Positions 36,561-47,857 of a stretch of DNA of 64,000 nucleotides are shown here, piece by piece. The translations under genes were made by a program, and so were the position numbers. The first letter of the stretch is position 1, and each line of letters begins with the position of its first letter. The DNA comes from Hydractinia symbiolongicarpus (taxonomy: Eukaryota; Cnidaria; Hydrozoa; Anthoathecata; Hydractiniidae). A model generated the notes under the pieces. It was not told the origin of the DNA. It saw nothing but the letters and a program-made list of their open reading frames with translations, and made no database searches. The stretch lies in assembly GCF_029227915.1 (NCBI RefSeq), contig NC_079875.1:6324001-6388000 (forward strand), read 5' to 3'.

Positions 36561-37215
36561 TTAATTGGTATGGTTCAGAAGTGAAAACGACACAAAGTAG
36601 TGGTAGAAAATGTATTCTTAAATAGTTTGCAGTTATATTTTTGGGGTATGGGTTGAGGTGCTAGGGCTTCGTTAAAAATTAAGTACTGAAATAAATTACT
36701 GACATTGTAACAGACTAGACAATTGACAAATTACTGACATTGTAACAGACAAGACAATTCGCACTACATGCTTTAGACAACGGACTCTTGAATCTTGACA
36801 CTGCATGTCTATTATGGTGAGTGTTTATCGTAACAGTTGGCACACGGGCTTCTTTTTACTGCACCATATGGCCACTGGCTTCTTTTAGACATTTTGACAA
36901 CGGACTCATGACACTTGACACAATGTCTTACTATGGTGAGTGTTTATCGTAACAGTTGGCACACGGGCTTCTTTTTACTGCACCATATGGCCACTGGCTT
37001 CTTTTAGACATTTTGACAACGAACTCGTGACACTACATGTCTATTATGGTGAGGTTTTTATCGTAACGATTGGCCCACGGGCTTCTTTTTCCTGCACCAT
37101 ATGGCCACTGGCTTCTTTTGACATTTTGACAACCGACTTTTGACAGTACATGACAATTAATGACAATTAAACGTTTGTCTCATTATGACAGACTGACATG
37201 AACTGACACGCTCTA
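36561..37215 (-). repeat. Split direct repeat B2 of the PAT-like element
   Basis: 655 bp matching 37989-38643 without a difference that I could see. It contains about three ~118-bp tandem units built on TTATCGTAACAGTTGGCACA, CGGGCTTCTTTTTACTGC and CATATGGCCACTGGCTTC. The ~475 bp between this and A2 is only partly similar to the sequence beyond B1. Confidence 0.9.
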
Positions 37216-37689
37216 CACAAGAAACTTACTTAACCCTATCACTGTAAAGAACATACAACTCTAGGCTTAAACAGAATAACTCAGAAAGCCCAGCACCCCT
37301 GACCAGAATTAGTTGAATTATAAGAAAGAAAATGGCACAGAGATGGTTGATTCTGCTTCTGGACTAAAACCTTGGTGGGGTCTATCAGCCAAATGAAACG
37401 TAGTCCCTCTGCAAGGAAACCTTGAAGCTAAATCAAACATCGACCATCAGAGCGCGCCGCGTCGCGCATCCAGTCACCATCCACATCAATGAATACGTAG
37501 AAATTGTGTCAGGTTGTTCTTGTCCTCATTCCATCACCAACGTCGGATTTATGTGTCGACAGATACTTGAAAGATAACGTATACCAGATCGTTATTGTCG
37601 TCATGCCATCGCCAATGTTGTATTAGTGTCGAATATAGAAGAAAACAAAACAGAACTAATTAGTACATTAATCGGGGAGGGCGGGCGGG

Positions 37690-37988
37690 AAAACGTCTGA
37701 ACTGTTCAAGAGCAAGAGGCTTACTGTGTTCTACTCCATATTTATACCCCCCTGCTTGTGGTATGGATCTATGACCTTAAGTAACAAGCTTAAGGCAGTT
37801 TAATGTTTTGGTTAAATTAATATAGTGTTGACTATTAGTCATAGGTCACCAACACATTTGTAAAATTAATAATGCAGAATGACAAAACACTAGTGAACCA
37901 GGTTAGCCTTATACTAGGAGTCAAAGGAGACACACCTTTCCTTCTGTAACCCCAATTAACATGTGCTAAACTTTTAGTTTAGCACCAT
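37690..37988 (-). repeat. Split direct repeat A2 of the PAT-like element
   Basis: 299 bp identical by eye to 43075-43373. It ends exactly where B1 begins (CACCAT/TTAATTGG). Confidence 0.9.
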
Positions 37989-38643
37989 TTAATTGGTATG
38001 GTTCAGAAGTGAAAACGACACAAAGTAGTGGTAGAAAATGTATTCTTAAATAGTTTGCAGTTATATTTTTGGGGTATGGGTTGAGGTGCTAGGGCTTCGT
38101 TAAAAATTAAGTACTGAAATAAATTACTGACATTGTAACAGACTAGACAATTGACAAATTACTGACATTGTAACAGACAAGACAATTCGCACTACATGCT
38201 TTAGACAACGGACTCTTGAATCTTGACACTGCATGTCTATTATGGTGAGTGTTTATCGTAACAGTTGGCACACGGGCTTCTTTTTACTGCACCATATGGC
38301 CACTGGCTTCTTTTAGACATTTTGACAACGGACTCATGACACTTGACACAATGTCTTACTATGGTGAGTGTTTATCGTAACAGTTGGCACACGGGCTTCT
38401 TTTTACTGCACCATATGGCCACTGGCTTCTTTTAGACATTTTGACAACGAACTCGTGACACTACATGTCTATTATGGTGAGGTTTTTATCGTAACGATTG
38501 GCCCACGGGCTTCTTTTTCCTGCACCATATGGCCACTGGCTTCTTTTGACATTTTGACAACCGACTTTTGACAGTACATGACAATTAATGACAATTAAAC
38601 GTTTGTCTCATTATGACAGACTGACATGAACTGACACGCTCTA
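37989..38643 (-). repeat. Split direct repeat B1 of the PAT-like element
   Basis: 655-bp partner of 36561-37215, with the same internal ~118-bp tandem units. The region 38644-38999 between it and the YR ORF is presumed 3' non-coding sequence of the element. Confidence 0.9.
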
Positions 38644-38999
38644 TACTTACAAAATACTTAATTAACTCTATCACTGTCGACAAAATAGACATCTGCACCT
38701 AAGCCGGCTGACGAAGGAAGCCCAGCACCCCCAAATTTCCCCAAATTGAAAAACCAAGAGTTGACTAATATGTAGTCGTCTATAAGTACGACATTAGCTA
38801 CATACTATGATTTAACACAACACGTAATTGTAAATAAATATCTGCAACTAATAAACTGCTGTCATATTGGAAAATATACAAAGAAAAGTGCAACATTTAC
38901 AGTATCCTTACAGACGTTTGAAACTAAAAATTGTATATGTTAGGGGATTGTAATAACCTACATACTATATATACTCAGTTAAGTTAAGTTAAACTCAGC

Positions 39000-39930
39000 T
39001 TAAAGCACAGACTTAATGTCCCAGATTTTTGTCAGTCCATTTAACTCTGCTATGCGAGTAGACCATTCTTTCAAAGCGTTGTCTGACAGGTGAATATACC
39101 TTCTGTAGCAATCACTACTCCAGCGTCCAATAATCTTAATAGCGGAATCGGGTATCCCGCAGGAAGCTGCAGCCGAAGCACCACCAATGCGAAAACTATG
39201 CGTGTTAATGTTAATATTGTTAGGCAAGCTTATTGTAAGAAATGAAGAAACAAACTTTCGGGTAACAAACTTTCCGTCACTAAACGTGAACCAGGGCCCT
39301 AGTTTGGTTCCTCTGAATGCTAGGTAATTTTGAATGGCTTTGTAAGGACAAAGAGAGCCTCCAATTTTTGCTAAGCGAATCTTGCACCCTAGCCTAAACG
39401 GATCTGTTTTAGAGCACTTAAGGTTAATTACAGCATTTGAACCACACGTGGAAAAGGATATGTCAGCAGGTGTGAGGTGAGTTTCTGTATCAAAAGTGGA
39501 CGTGGTGGGGCAAACAAACTCTGACACCCTTAACAGGCCAAAAAATGCCACTAAGATAAGACAAGTCCACATTGCTTTGTCGTGGTTGGAAAACATAGAG
39601 TTTTTTATAAACATTATCATTTTACGCAGATCAGCTGGTGCAATTGGTAGTCTCTGAGAAGCAGAATTTGGATGACATCTTCTAATGCCACGCAAAACAT
39701 AGTACAGGCGACCCATGTGGGCTATCTTCGTGTCAAAGCCACGTATTACACTCTCGTACTGAACCCCACAAAGATAAACTTTAATAGTGGCAAATTTGAC
39801 ACGTCTTGCCAAATATGTCACAAACAGTTGAAGTGTGGATTCTGTCAGAGGAAAGGTAGGTACAGATGTAGCTTCACAAAAATTTTTTAAAGGAGAGATA
39901 TCCTGACCGATATGTTGCCCTGGTGTTTGT
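39000..39930 (-). pseudogene. Tyrosine recombinase (YR) of the PAT-like element, one-base frame offset
   Basis: Integrates the element through a circular DNA intermediate in place of a DDE integrase. The 273-residue body (from 39821) has TIKVYLCGVQYESVIRG of the core-binding domain. It also has SFRIGGASAAASCG around the conserved H-x-x-R, and IIGRWSSDCYRRYI with the W and candidate nucleophile Tyr. The expected N-terminal block (NTRATYRSGYLSFKKFL) is present at about 39935-39885 but in a different frame. The frames meet at an A6T5 run (39878-39891 on plus coordinates), consistent with a one-base indel. The N-terminal part overlaps the end of the RT ORF in the -1 frame, the likely ancestral arrangement. 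Confidence 0.8.
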
Positions 39931-39956
39931 TGAAATGGACGAGTTTAAATAATGAC

Positions 39957-41738
39957 TTAAATCTCTTTGAAGAGTTGTAGTATCGATGAAGGAATTGGTG
40001 TTGGATCTGCTTCGGCTTCTGGGCATAGACGTTTGAAGTGTTGTACCTGCAATCGAGACAAAAGATCTGCATAAGTATTGTGCTGGCCTTTAATGTGGTG
40101 TACCAGGAGGTTTATATTGTGTTCTGCTGTGTAGAAAAATAAAAAACGTACAAGATGCATGATGTTTGGACAACGACACGACCCAGAGGACCACACATGA
40201 ACAATAGCCAAATTATCTGTGTATAACACTAATTGCTTGTTTTTCCATGCCTCGCCCCAAGAAAAAACTGCTACAACTATGGCCAATAACTCAATGAAGG
40301 TGATACTATACTTATGAATAAGGTTTAAGGCAATTGAAAACCATGCACCAGAAAAAAATCCTCCTATGCCTACTCCAGAAGCATCAGTAAAAAGATTTAT
40401 GGAAGAGGAGTCTAATGTTTCAGTGTGGATAATAGCGATGCCATTCCAAGTGGGGAGAAACTCACACCACCATTGAATATCCTTGCGAGACTCTGTTGTA
40501 AGAGAAATATGATGGTGCAAGGAGCGAACTGTAGTGGAGAGATCGATAAGATGTCGTAAGAACATTCGACCACATTTCACAACCTTACATGCAAAAGACA
40601 AAGACCCTATGAGAGATAACAGTTCTCTCTTTGTGCATTTCTTCTTCCCTAACCAATTATGAAGTGAAGATAGTAATTCAGTGAACTTATCTTGTGGGAG
40701 ACGAACAACAAAATTTACTGTGTCTATTTCAATGCCCAGGTATGTAATTACTTTGCAGGGGCCTACCATCTTATCTGGAGCCAACGGAACACCAAGCAAG
40801 TCAAAAACGTCCTTAATCAACTTTACTATAGCCTGACATATATTTTTAGACAGGGCAGCTGTGATGAAATCATCTAAATAATGTAAGAGATTTTTGACAA
40901 AATAAATCCACAATAATATCCACTCTAGAATATTAGCAAAGTTGTTAAAGATGAAAGGAGAGGAACGCCCACCAAAAGGAAGAACTACGTCAAAAAAGTA
41001 TCTTCCCTTCCACTTATAACCTAATAGGTGCCAATCACTAGGATGCACAGGGCACAGTCTAAAAGCGTGCTTTATGTCCAACTTAGCCATGTAACAATTT
41101 CTACCCAACCTTTTAACCATTTCAACTGCATCGTCGAATGATGAGTAGGAGACCGAATAGTCCTCTTTGGTAATGCCATCGTTAACTGAATGTCCATGTG
41201 GTGAAGAAAGGTCTAATACCACTTGCACCGTCCCATCCTTTTTTGGTGCAGCACCCAGGGGAGAACAATGTAATTTAAATGGTGGTGAAGCAAATGGGCC
41301 CACCGTATGTCCCCTATTCAGCTCTTTCAAAATCGCCTCATCAACTTTGGTTTCATACTCTATGGAAGATTTGTTGTTATTTATGCATGACTTCAACTCA
41401 TTGTCCTGAAAACCAAGTTTGAATCCATATCTAAAACCTGATACAATAAACCGCACTAATGTTTTGTTTGGATGACCAGTCAAGAGACTCTCTAATACAT
41501 CAACCTTAACCGGGGTTGTGACAAGCGATTTTACAGGAAAGAACTCATTTGGTATTTGGCCTAGAGGACCTGAGTGGGCAATGGAGTGCTGGGTGTCCTG
41601 AAGATCCACAGGAAAAACACCTGTGAGAGTAGGTGCATGGGGTATATGTGCAACTGAGTCCTCTATTAAATTTAATGCACTGTGGTTGCTGGGAATTACT
41701 GCGAAACTGGTGGGGGACATTCCGAAACTGCTGCTCAT
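39957..41738 (-). CDS. Reverse transcriptase-RNase H of the PAT-like element
   Basis: Intact 593-residue frame. RT motifs in order: VVLDLSSPHGHSVNDG, MAKLDIKHAFRLCPVHPSDW (motif A), VVLPFGGRSSPFIFN (motif B) and HYLDDFITA (motif C, catalytic YLDD). RNase H follows with NLFTDASGVGIGG, ITFIELLAI, LVLYTDN and NTYADLLSRL, supplying the D-E-D-D positions. It overlaps the end of gag by ~190 bases in the +1 frame, so it is expressed either by frameshift or by internal initiation. It ends RLCPEAEADPTPIPSS...FKEI with TAA. Confidence 0.9.
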   Translation of the reverse strand: MSSSFGMSPTSFAVIPSNHSALNLIEDSVAHIPHAPTLTGVFPVDLQDTQHSIAHSGPLGQIPNEFFPVKSLVTTPVKVDVLESLLTGHPNKTLVRFIVSGFRYGFKLGFQDNELKSCINNNKSSIEYETKVDEAILKELNRGHTVGPFASPPFKLHCSPLGAAPKKDGTVQVVLDLSSPHGHSVNDGITKEDYSVSYSSFDDAVEMVKRLGRNCYMAKLDIKHAFRLCPVHPSDWHLLGYKWKGRYFFDVVLPFGGRSSPFIFNNFANILEWILLWIYFVKNLLHYLDDFITAALSKNICQAIVKLIKDVFDLLGVPLAPDKMVGPCKVITYLGIEIDTVNFVVRLPQDKFTELLSSLHNWLGKKKCTKRELLSLIGSLSFACKVVKCGRMFLRHLIDLSTTVRSLHHHISLTTESRKDIQWWCEFLPTWNGIAIIHTETLDSSSINLFTDASGVGIGGFFSGAWFSIALNLIHKYSITFIELLAIVVAVFSWGEAWKNKQLVLYTDNLAIVHVWSSGSCRCPNIMHLVRFLFFYTAEHNINLLVHHIKGQHNTYADLLSRLQVQHFKRLCPEAEADPTPIPSSILQLFKEI

Positions 41739-43005
41739 CAGCCTTCGTAAACCGCCTATTTCGAGTGGGGCATTGGTTAGCGAAGTGCCCTACTTCATTG
41801 CGGATAAAACATGCATAGCTCAACCTGCTGGAGGATGTAGATGAAGATGACCCCCGAGCAACAGCATCCCTTTTTGGCAACACAGGAGCGCCTCTACGGT
41901 GCTGGTTGTATAGCAGGTCATCAATAACATCCCACCTCTTGCTGGTTTCATTTGCCAGATGTATTCTGTGTAGTTGGTCAAAGGCATATACATATGAAAA
42001 ATTATACTGGTTGGCAAATTGGGCAATGTACGTCTGATATCTGACTAACTGCTGAGCTAAGTGTGGTGAGAACTGGAGCATACAACTAAGATAATAGCTC
42101 CAAGCCAAACTCCACGAAGCATAATCCTTAATGCGAGACTTAGTTATGTTTTTTCTACACATAGCTAATGTGGGTGTGCCATCCACGGTGCGCATCCTCA
42201 TCTCGTACTCACCTCCATCGTCCATGGGCAAGGACGACAAGGACGTTGTTGAGGCATTGAGCGATGGAGGCAATAAATAGTCGAAATTTACATACTCACC
42301 GCCCTTAATCTTATCCAAAATTCGCTTAGGAACTGGAGGGAGAGAAATTGATAAAGTTGACCCTACCACTCCCGCAGACAAACCCGAAGTAGCTAAAGTT
42401 GAAGCATTAGTAGTAGTGAGGCCAGCAACTGAACGATCTGCGACTGACACGCCATCTTTAAGATTGGCGTGTTCCACAAAACCGGCTGTCGGAGATCGCT
42501 GGGGGGAAACACGAAAAGATGGCTGACGTGACTGTGGACGGTAAGTCGGAGCTTCCTGCTGTGACAATATTTTTTGTTTTCTAAATTCGTTTTGAATCTC
42601 ATTCCTTAAAAAAGATTTAAGTTCGTGTGCCAAAGTCTTTTTCTTCTTAAATTTAGCTTTTAAAGATTTTCTCTTTGTTCCTGAAGAGGAGCCCTGTGAT
42701 ATGAAACTGATGTCTTCTTCACCGCCTTCTGCAGAATTCGCCTCGTATTAGTCGCAATTCTGTTCAAGGTTTTAGATATTGTATTCTGGTAGGCTTTCTG
42801 CCTCCTGAAATTTTTTTGAAATAAGGAATGCGATATCTTGCAATGTTTTGCCTTCAGTTGAAATTTGAAAGGATTTCGCAATCATGGTTAGAGTTTCAAA
42901 GCCTAACTCTGACCACTCGCCAACAGTTCTAAGATGAGGCTCAGCCATCATTTCGTCGTATGTTAAAAGAGTTTTACCTTTGCTTTTTGCTTTTTTAGAT
43001 GCCAT
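41545..43005 (-). pseudogene. Gag-like protein of the PAT-like element, two in-frame stops
   Basis: The frame starts at ATG 43005 (MASKKAKSKGKTLLTYDEMM) and would run to 41545, but TAA codons at 42774-42772 and 42750-42748 interrupt it. Otherwise it is open and lysine-rich after the stops. The C-terminal part has a core region (DYASWSLAWSYYLSCMLQ) and nucleic-acid-binding motifs: a damaged CCHC knuckle (CFIRNEVGHFANQC, second Cys replaced by Arg), a CCCH-like finger (CIKFNRGLSCTYTPCTYSH, C-x8-C-x4-C-x3-H) and an intact CCHC knuckle (CFSCGSSGHPALHC). It presumably packages element RNA. Confidence 0.75.
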
Positions 43006-43074
43006 TGAGTATTATTTGAATTGAGCAATTTCACACCAATGTTAAAAAGCAGCCACTTTCTGAATGTGTTCTGC

Positions 43075-43373
43075 AAAACGTCTGAACTGTTCAAGAGCAA
43101 GAGGCTTACTGTGTTCTACTCCATATTTATACCCCCCTGCTTGTGGTATGGATCTATGACCTTAAGTAACAAGCTTAAGGCAGTTTAATGTTTTGGTTAA
43201 ATTAATATAGTGTTGACTATTAGTCATAGGTCACCAACACATTTGTAAAATTAATAATGCAGAATGACAAAACACTAGTGAACCAGGTTAGCCTTATACT
43301 AGGAGTCAAAGGAGACACACCTTTCCTTCTGTAACCCCAATTAACATGTGCTAAACTTTTAGTTTAGCACCAT
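43075..43373 (-). repeat. Split direct repeat A1 (5' end of the PAT-like element)
   Basis: 299 bp identical by eye to A2. Its outer end (CACCAT, then CTAATTG) is the 5' boundary of the element on the minus strand. The gag ATG lies 70 bp inside, so transcription probably starts within or just after this repeat. Confidence 0.85.
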
Positions 43374-43380
43374 CTAATTG

Positions 43381-43893
43381 AAGACTTAAAATCACGCACT
43401 TGGATACCATAAAAAAATTTGGCCGTGTGACACACCTAGACTGGAAAAAGCAAAATTGAATTAAAGTTGTGTTTCAGTCTGTTCATATGCTAAAGTTTGT
43501 TTACTCAGCATTTTAAATTTTCTTAAATAAAACCCAGAACTTTTTGAAGTAATGTGTGAAAACTCCATAGCGAATTCAGAATTTATTAGATGCAACAATA
43601 GAATGAAATTCAATCCTTGAGTTCTTTTAGCAATGAAATTTGATCATTCTTTGTATATGCAAATTTGTTATTTTAAAACTTTTCTTACAATCACGAAACT
43701 TAAAAGCCTTGTGATATTTACAAAAGTTTGAGTTCGTAAATTTTTGCAATGAAAAGAACTAACAAGGATGGCAATAAAAGTCATACAAAGAAACCGCATA
43801 TAGGTACATGTACATGTCCAAAAAAAGTTTTGAATACAAAAGTTTTTGTTTCTGTTTTTAATTTTTTTATTATTTCTTTTAGAAAGTAGCACT
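43381..43893 (+). promoter_or_regulatory. 5' flank and leader of the aldehyde dehydrogenase gene
   Basis: No gene other than the dehydrogenase leader. A strong acceptor-like tract (TTTTTTTATTATTTCTTTTAG) ends at 43882, about a dozen bases before the ATG. It implies a 5'-UTR intron or spliced-leader addition. No TATA box is assigned with confidence. The retrotransposon ends only ~510 bp upstream of the ATG. Confidence 0.4.
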
Positions 43894-46800
43894 ATGGCAG
43901 TTCCAAATGTGGAGATTAAATACAACAAGGTAAAGATTTGGTTTAATAAATTTCAAAATCAGTCTTGTTTTTTGTATCAGAGTTGATTAAGTTCCTTTAT
44001 TGTGTACATTTTTATGGTTAGTATATATTTGTTTTCTTTGTTGACCTTGAAATAGTTACACTGTTTATGGTTTTGCATTTTTTTTAAATAAACAGTCCAA
44101 GTTAGTTAGATTTTCAGACTTCTTAATTGCTGAAAATCTATATTCTTTTCATTTGTTCGGTCACTGTTAAGAACATTTTGGTACTATAGAACACAAACAT
44201 CCACGGTATTGGCACGAGTAAGGGAAAATTCAGCAGTCTGGTAATGAGTGTTTTCCCCAATATCATAATGCACTCATGTGCCAAATTTCAATCAAAAATA
44301 TGAATAAGTATTCAGAATTTTAATTTAAAAACTTTTTGGTTGGTATCCTTAAATTGGTTGAATAACTTCTGTTTATATTTTGTTTTAAATGTTCCAGATC
44401 TTTATCAATAATGAATGGGTTGATGCAGTAAGTGGTAAAACCTTCCCTACTATCAATCCATGCACTGAAGAGAAGATTTGCGATGTTGCAGAAGGAGATA
44501 AGGTAAACTTTTCAAAACTTTTGATTTTTCTTCAGAGGCTACAAGAATTCTGTGTACATGTAAGCTGTCCAATGTGCCTGGATGAGTCAAAAGGCATCCA
44601 AATTTGATTAAATCAGGAAAAGCCAGATATCCTAAAGAAGTTCATAAACCTCTTACTATGTCATGTTTGAAAATCAATCGTTATATGATATTGTTAAATG
44701 TGTTTTGTATTAACGCTTGATGTTTTCTGGCGTCCAGACGAAGTAATTTTACATGTGTATATAAGACACTTTCCAATATCTGCAATAATTTAAGTCAGAG
44801 AATTTTCATATTTGTGTGATTCATAAAAGTTGATGTAGCACTTTTTTATTGTAAAAAATTTGAAAATAAACATAAAAAACAAAAAAAAAATATGTTTGCA
44901 AAAATTTATTTATGCAAATGTTTTAATATGAATTGCAAATTTTGACCTTGAATAAGTTTTTGCCGCAGAAACACTCTCCAAAAAGCTAAAAAATAGAATC
45001 TTCTGAAAAACACTGACATCTTGATAAGGCTGCATGTTTACGTCCCATGTTTTTTAATTCTATTTCAGGCAGATGTTGATCTTGCTGTCAAAGCTGCCAG
45101 AGAGGCATTTAAACGAAATAGCCCATGGCGAACCATGGATGCGTCGTGTCGTGGTGAACTTTTGAATAAACTTGCTGATTTAATCGAACGGGACCGGGCA
45201 TACTTGGCTGTATGTTTTCTTTAATATTTTTAGTTGCTTTTCACTTTAAAGAATTTATACTTAAATTTAAGTAGCACAGTTTACTTTATGCAAATATATA
45301 TTTAGATTGTTTTGATTTTCAATTATGTAAACATAAAGTTTACATCTTTATTTTGATTTTGCAATAGGACTTGGAAACACTTGATAATGGGAAGCCTCGA
45401 AATATCTCTTTTGCTGTTGACTTACATCTTGTTGTGAAATGTTACAGGTACTATGCTGGATGGGCTGATAAAATACAGGGAAAAACCATTCCTATTGGTG
45501 GGTTGTGCTTTGATTAACCTATTTTTTATCTCTTTTTAAGCACACTTCGTTAAGGCTATGAAAGAAAGTTAGTATGACAAGGATGTCTGCATAAAAACGC
45601 AAAGATCTCTTTTATCCTGTCTCTTTAGACGGTGATTTCTTTTGTTACACTCGACATGAACCAATTGGTGTATGTGGTCAGATCATACCATGGAACTTTC
45701 CATTGCTCATGCAAGCCTGGAAACTTGGTCCTGCTCTTGCAGCTGGAAATACAATCGTCATGAAACCAGCCGAACAAACGCCTTTGACAGCTTTATACAT
45801 TGCTCAACTTATCAAAGAGGTAAATAGGATTGCATTGTAAAAACGACCTCCTGGAAAAGTCAATCTCTATTCCGTATTTAACTGTTATTTTGACCTTTAG
45901 GCTGGATTTCCACCAGGTGTGGTAAATCTCGTTCCCGGTTACGGCCCAACAGCTGGAGCTGCCATTTCTGAACACATGGATATTGATAAAGTTGCTTTTA
46001 CTGGATCCACTGAAGTATGTGTGTTTTTTTAACGACAATTTTTATTATGATAAAACTTGTTCCTAAAACGCTTAAAGTGAGGGATTTTCAATTTTTCTTG
46101 TAAGGTTGGAAAAATAATTCAACAAGCTGCCGGTCGAACAAACTTAAAGAATGTCACTCTTGAACTGGGCGGGAAAAGTCCTCATGTTGTATTCGATGAT
46201 TGCGATTTGAAGCAAGCTGTGGAATTATGTCATTTTGGTTTGTTTTTCAATCAAGGCCAATGCTGTATCGCAGGGTCAAGGGTTTTCGTTCAGGACACCG
46301 TATATGACGAATTTGTTAAACTATCAACAGAAAGAGCACAAAAGAGGTCGGTTGGTAGCCCATGGGATGCGTCTAACGAACAAGGACCACAGGTACGCCA
46401 GGAAAAAAGTGTGGTATTTAAATTGGTTATTGGATTATTCTTTTATTTAGGTTTTTGATAGAGGAACTAGGAATCGTGGAGCCTTTTACACGTTCTCTCC
46501 ACTTCATCATTTCTATTTAAAATTCTGTATTTGGTTATTTATTAACATTCTTACTTCCATGATAGGTCGATAAAATGCAATTTGATAAGATTGTCGAACT
46601 TATTGAAAGTGGAAAGAAGGAAGGCGCATCATTGAAATGTGGTGGCAGTCGTCATGGTGACAAAGGTTACTTTATCCAACCAACAGTGTTTTCAGATGTA
46701 ACTGACAACATGAGAATTGCGCAAGAAGAGATCTTCGGTCCTGTTATGCAAATTTTAAAGTTCAGTTCGATGGAGGAGCTGATTGAGCGAGCCAACAACA

Positions 46801-47857
46801 CCGCATTTGGATTAGGTGCCGCTGTTAATACGTCCAGTCTGGACAGAGCGCTTGAGTTCTCACATGGCGTTCGTGCAGGAACTGTGTGGTAAGTATGGTC
46901 ATGCGCATGCGCTAGTTACTAGTTTTGTGTGTTACTTTTAACAAACGTTCGATATGGGTGTTTTATCTACGTTTGAATCTTATAAAATGTCATCTCTGAA
47001 GCACGTTGGGATAATGGCGCGTGTTCGGGCGTTATATACCTTATTCTTTGCTATATCAAGACCGACAGAAAATTTTTCTTTTAATATAAACGGCCTTAGA
47101 TTGCCACATCAAATAAATCTATTTTTTTTTTTATAATACCGTAACAGTTTTTTGATGTTTTTGGTTCATATTTTTAATTTATTTCAGGGTAAATTGTTTC
47201 GACAACTTCACAGCCGCTGCTCCATTTGGTGGTTACAAAATGTCTGGTGCTGGTCGCGAGTTGTACGTTCTCTTATTTTTGTTGTTTTTATACAAACGGG
47301 ATTTCCAACAACACAGAACTCTAAAAATATGTTTCTAAACCCTTTGAAGGAGAGAAAAGAAAGCGGTTCGCGTGTATATCATACTTTTACAAAGTTAAAA
47401 CATCTTGTCATGTTTAAGTAACATATGAGGCAAAAATCTGTTAGAAGCTTTGCCTCCTGTATATGCAGATACTTTCAATCGTCTTCAAATACGGTTGGGC
47501 TGCGCATGTGCGATCCTACTATAACCTACTCGCTAACTACTATCTTCTTTGCTCTGTTGTTATTACCAGTTCCTTTTTGAAAACGCAAAATTTGCACATT
47601 TTTAAACAAGTTGCTACGAAACTACTACTATTTAGTGACTTACTCTTTATTTTATTTTAGGGGAGAGTATGGACTTACTCAGTACTCTGAAGTGAAAACG
47701 GTAAGAAAATAAACTTTAGTAGATTGTTAATGCAGGAGGGAGTTTATCGATCTGTTGAAGTACAAAAAAATCCTACAACTTTACTTAAGTATGAGCTAAG
47801 TATTAATTAGGTTTTTTTTTACAGGTGATGATCAAAATACCAAAGAAAAACACGTGA
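43894..47857 (+). CDS. Aldehyde dehydrogenase, ALDH1/2 class, NAD(P)-dependent
   Basis: Oxidises aldehydes to carboxylic acids. Eleven exons join in phase: 43894-43929, 44398-44502, 45069-45209, 45368-45497, 45629-45819, 45901-46014, 46105-46392, 46566-46888, 47188-47262, 47661-47700, 47825-47857, giving 491 residues, the usual family length. Seen are [19 protein letters not shown] and [13 protein letters not shown] (cofactor site), FTGSTEVGK, the general base in LELGGKSP, the catalytic Cys in [20 protein letters not shown], and [16 protein letters not shown] near the end. The N-terminus ([19 protein letters not shown]) has no mitochondrial presequence, so a cytosolic ALDH1-like enzyme is likely; whether it acts on retinal cannot be told. 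No frame damage. AATAAA lies at 48379-48384. Confidence 0.97.

Larger units (their letters stand above)
36562..43380 (-). mobile_element. PAT-like tyrosine-recombinase retrotransposon (DIRS order), split direct repeats
   Basis: In coding (minus) orientation the order is A1 (43373-43075), gag, RT-RNase H and YR ORFs, B1 (38643-37989), A2 (37988-37690), then B2 (37215-36561). B1 and A2 abut exactly. This split direct repeat layout is the hallmark of PAT-like elements and replaces LTRs. By eye the A pair is identical over 299 bp and the B pair over 655 bp, suggesting recent insertion. TAATTG occurs at both outer ends (36562-36567 and 43375-43380) and at the B1/A2 junction, as expected for recombinase crossover in a short shared core without target duplication. 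Two of three ORFs are damaged, so this copy looks non-autonomous now. Confidence 0.9.

Noticed and set aside
36940-38571. Two identical 67-residue ORFs
   Set aside because: They arise from the two copies of the B repeat and its internal tandem units, not from genes.
36561-38643. LTR retrotransposon interpretation of the direct repeats
   Set aside because: The repeats are split and interleaved (B2, A2, B1 ... A1) and the element encodes a tyrosine recombinase, not a DDE integrase or protease.
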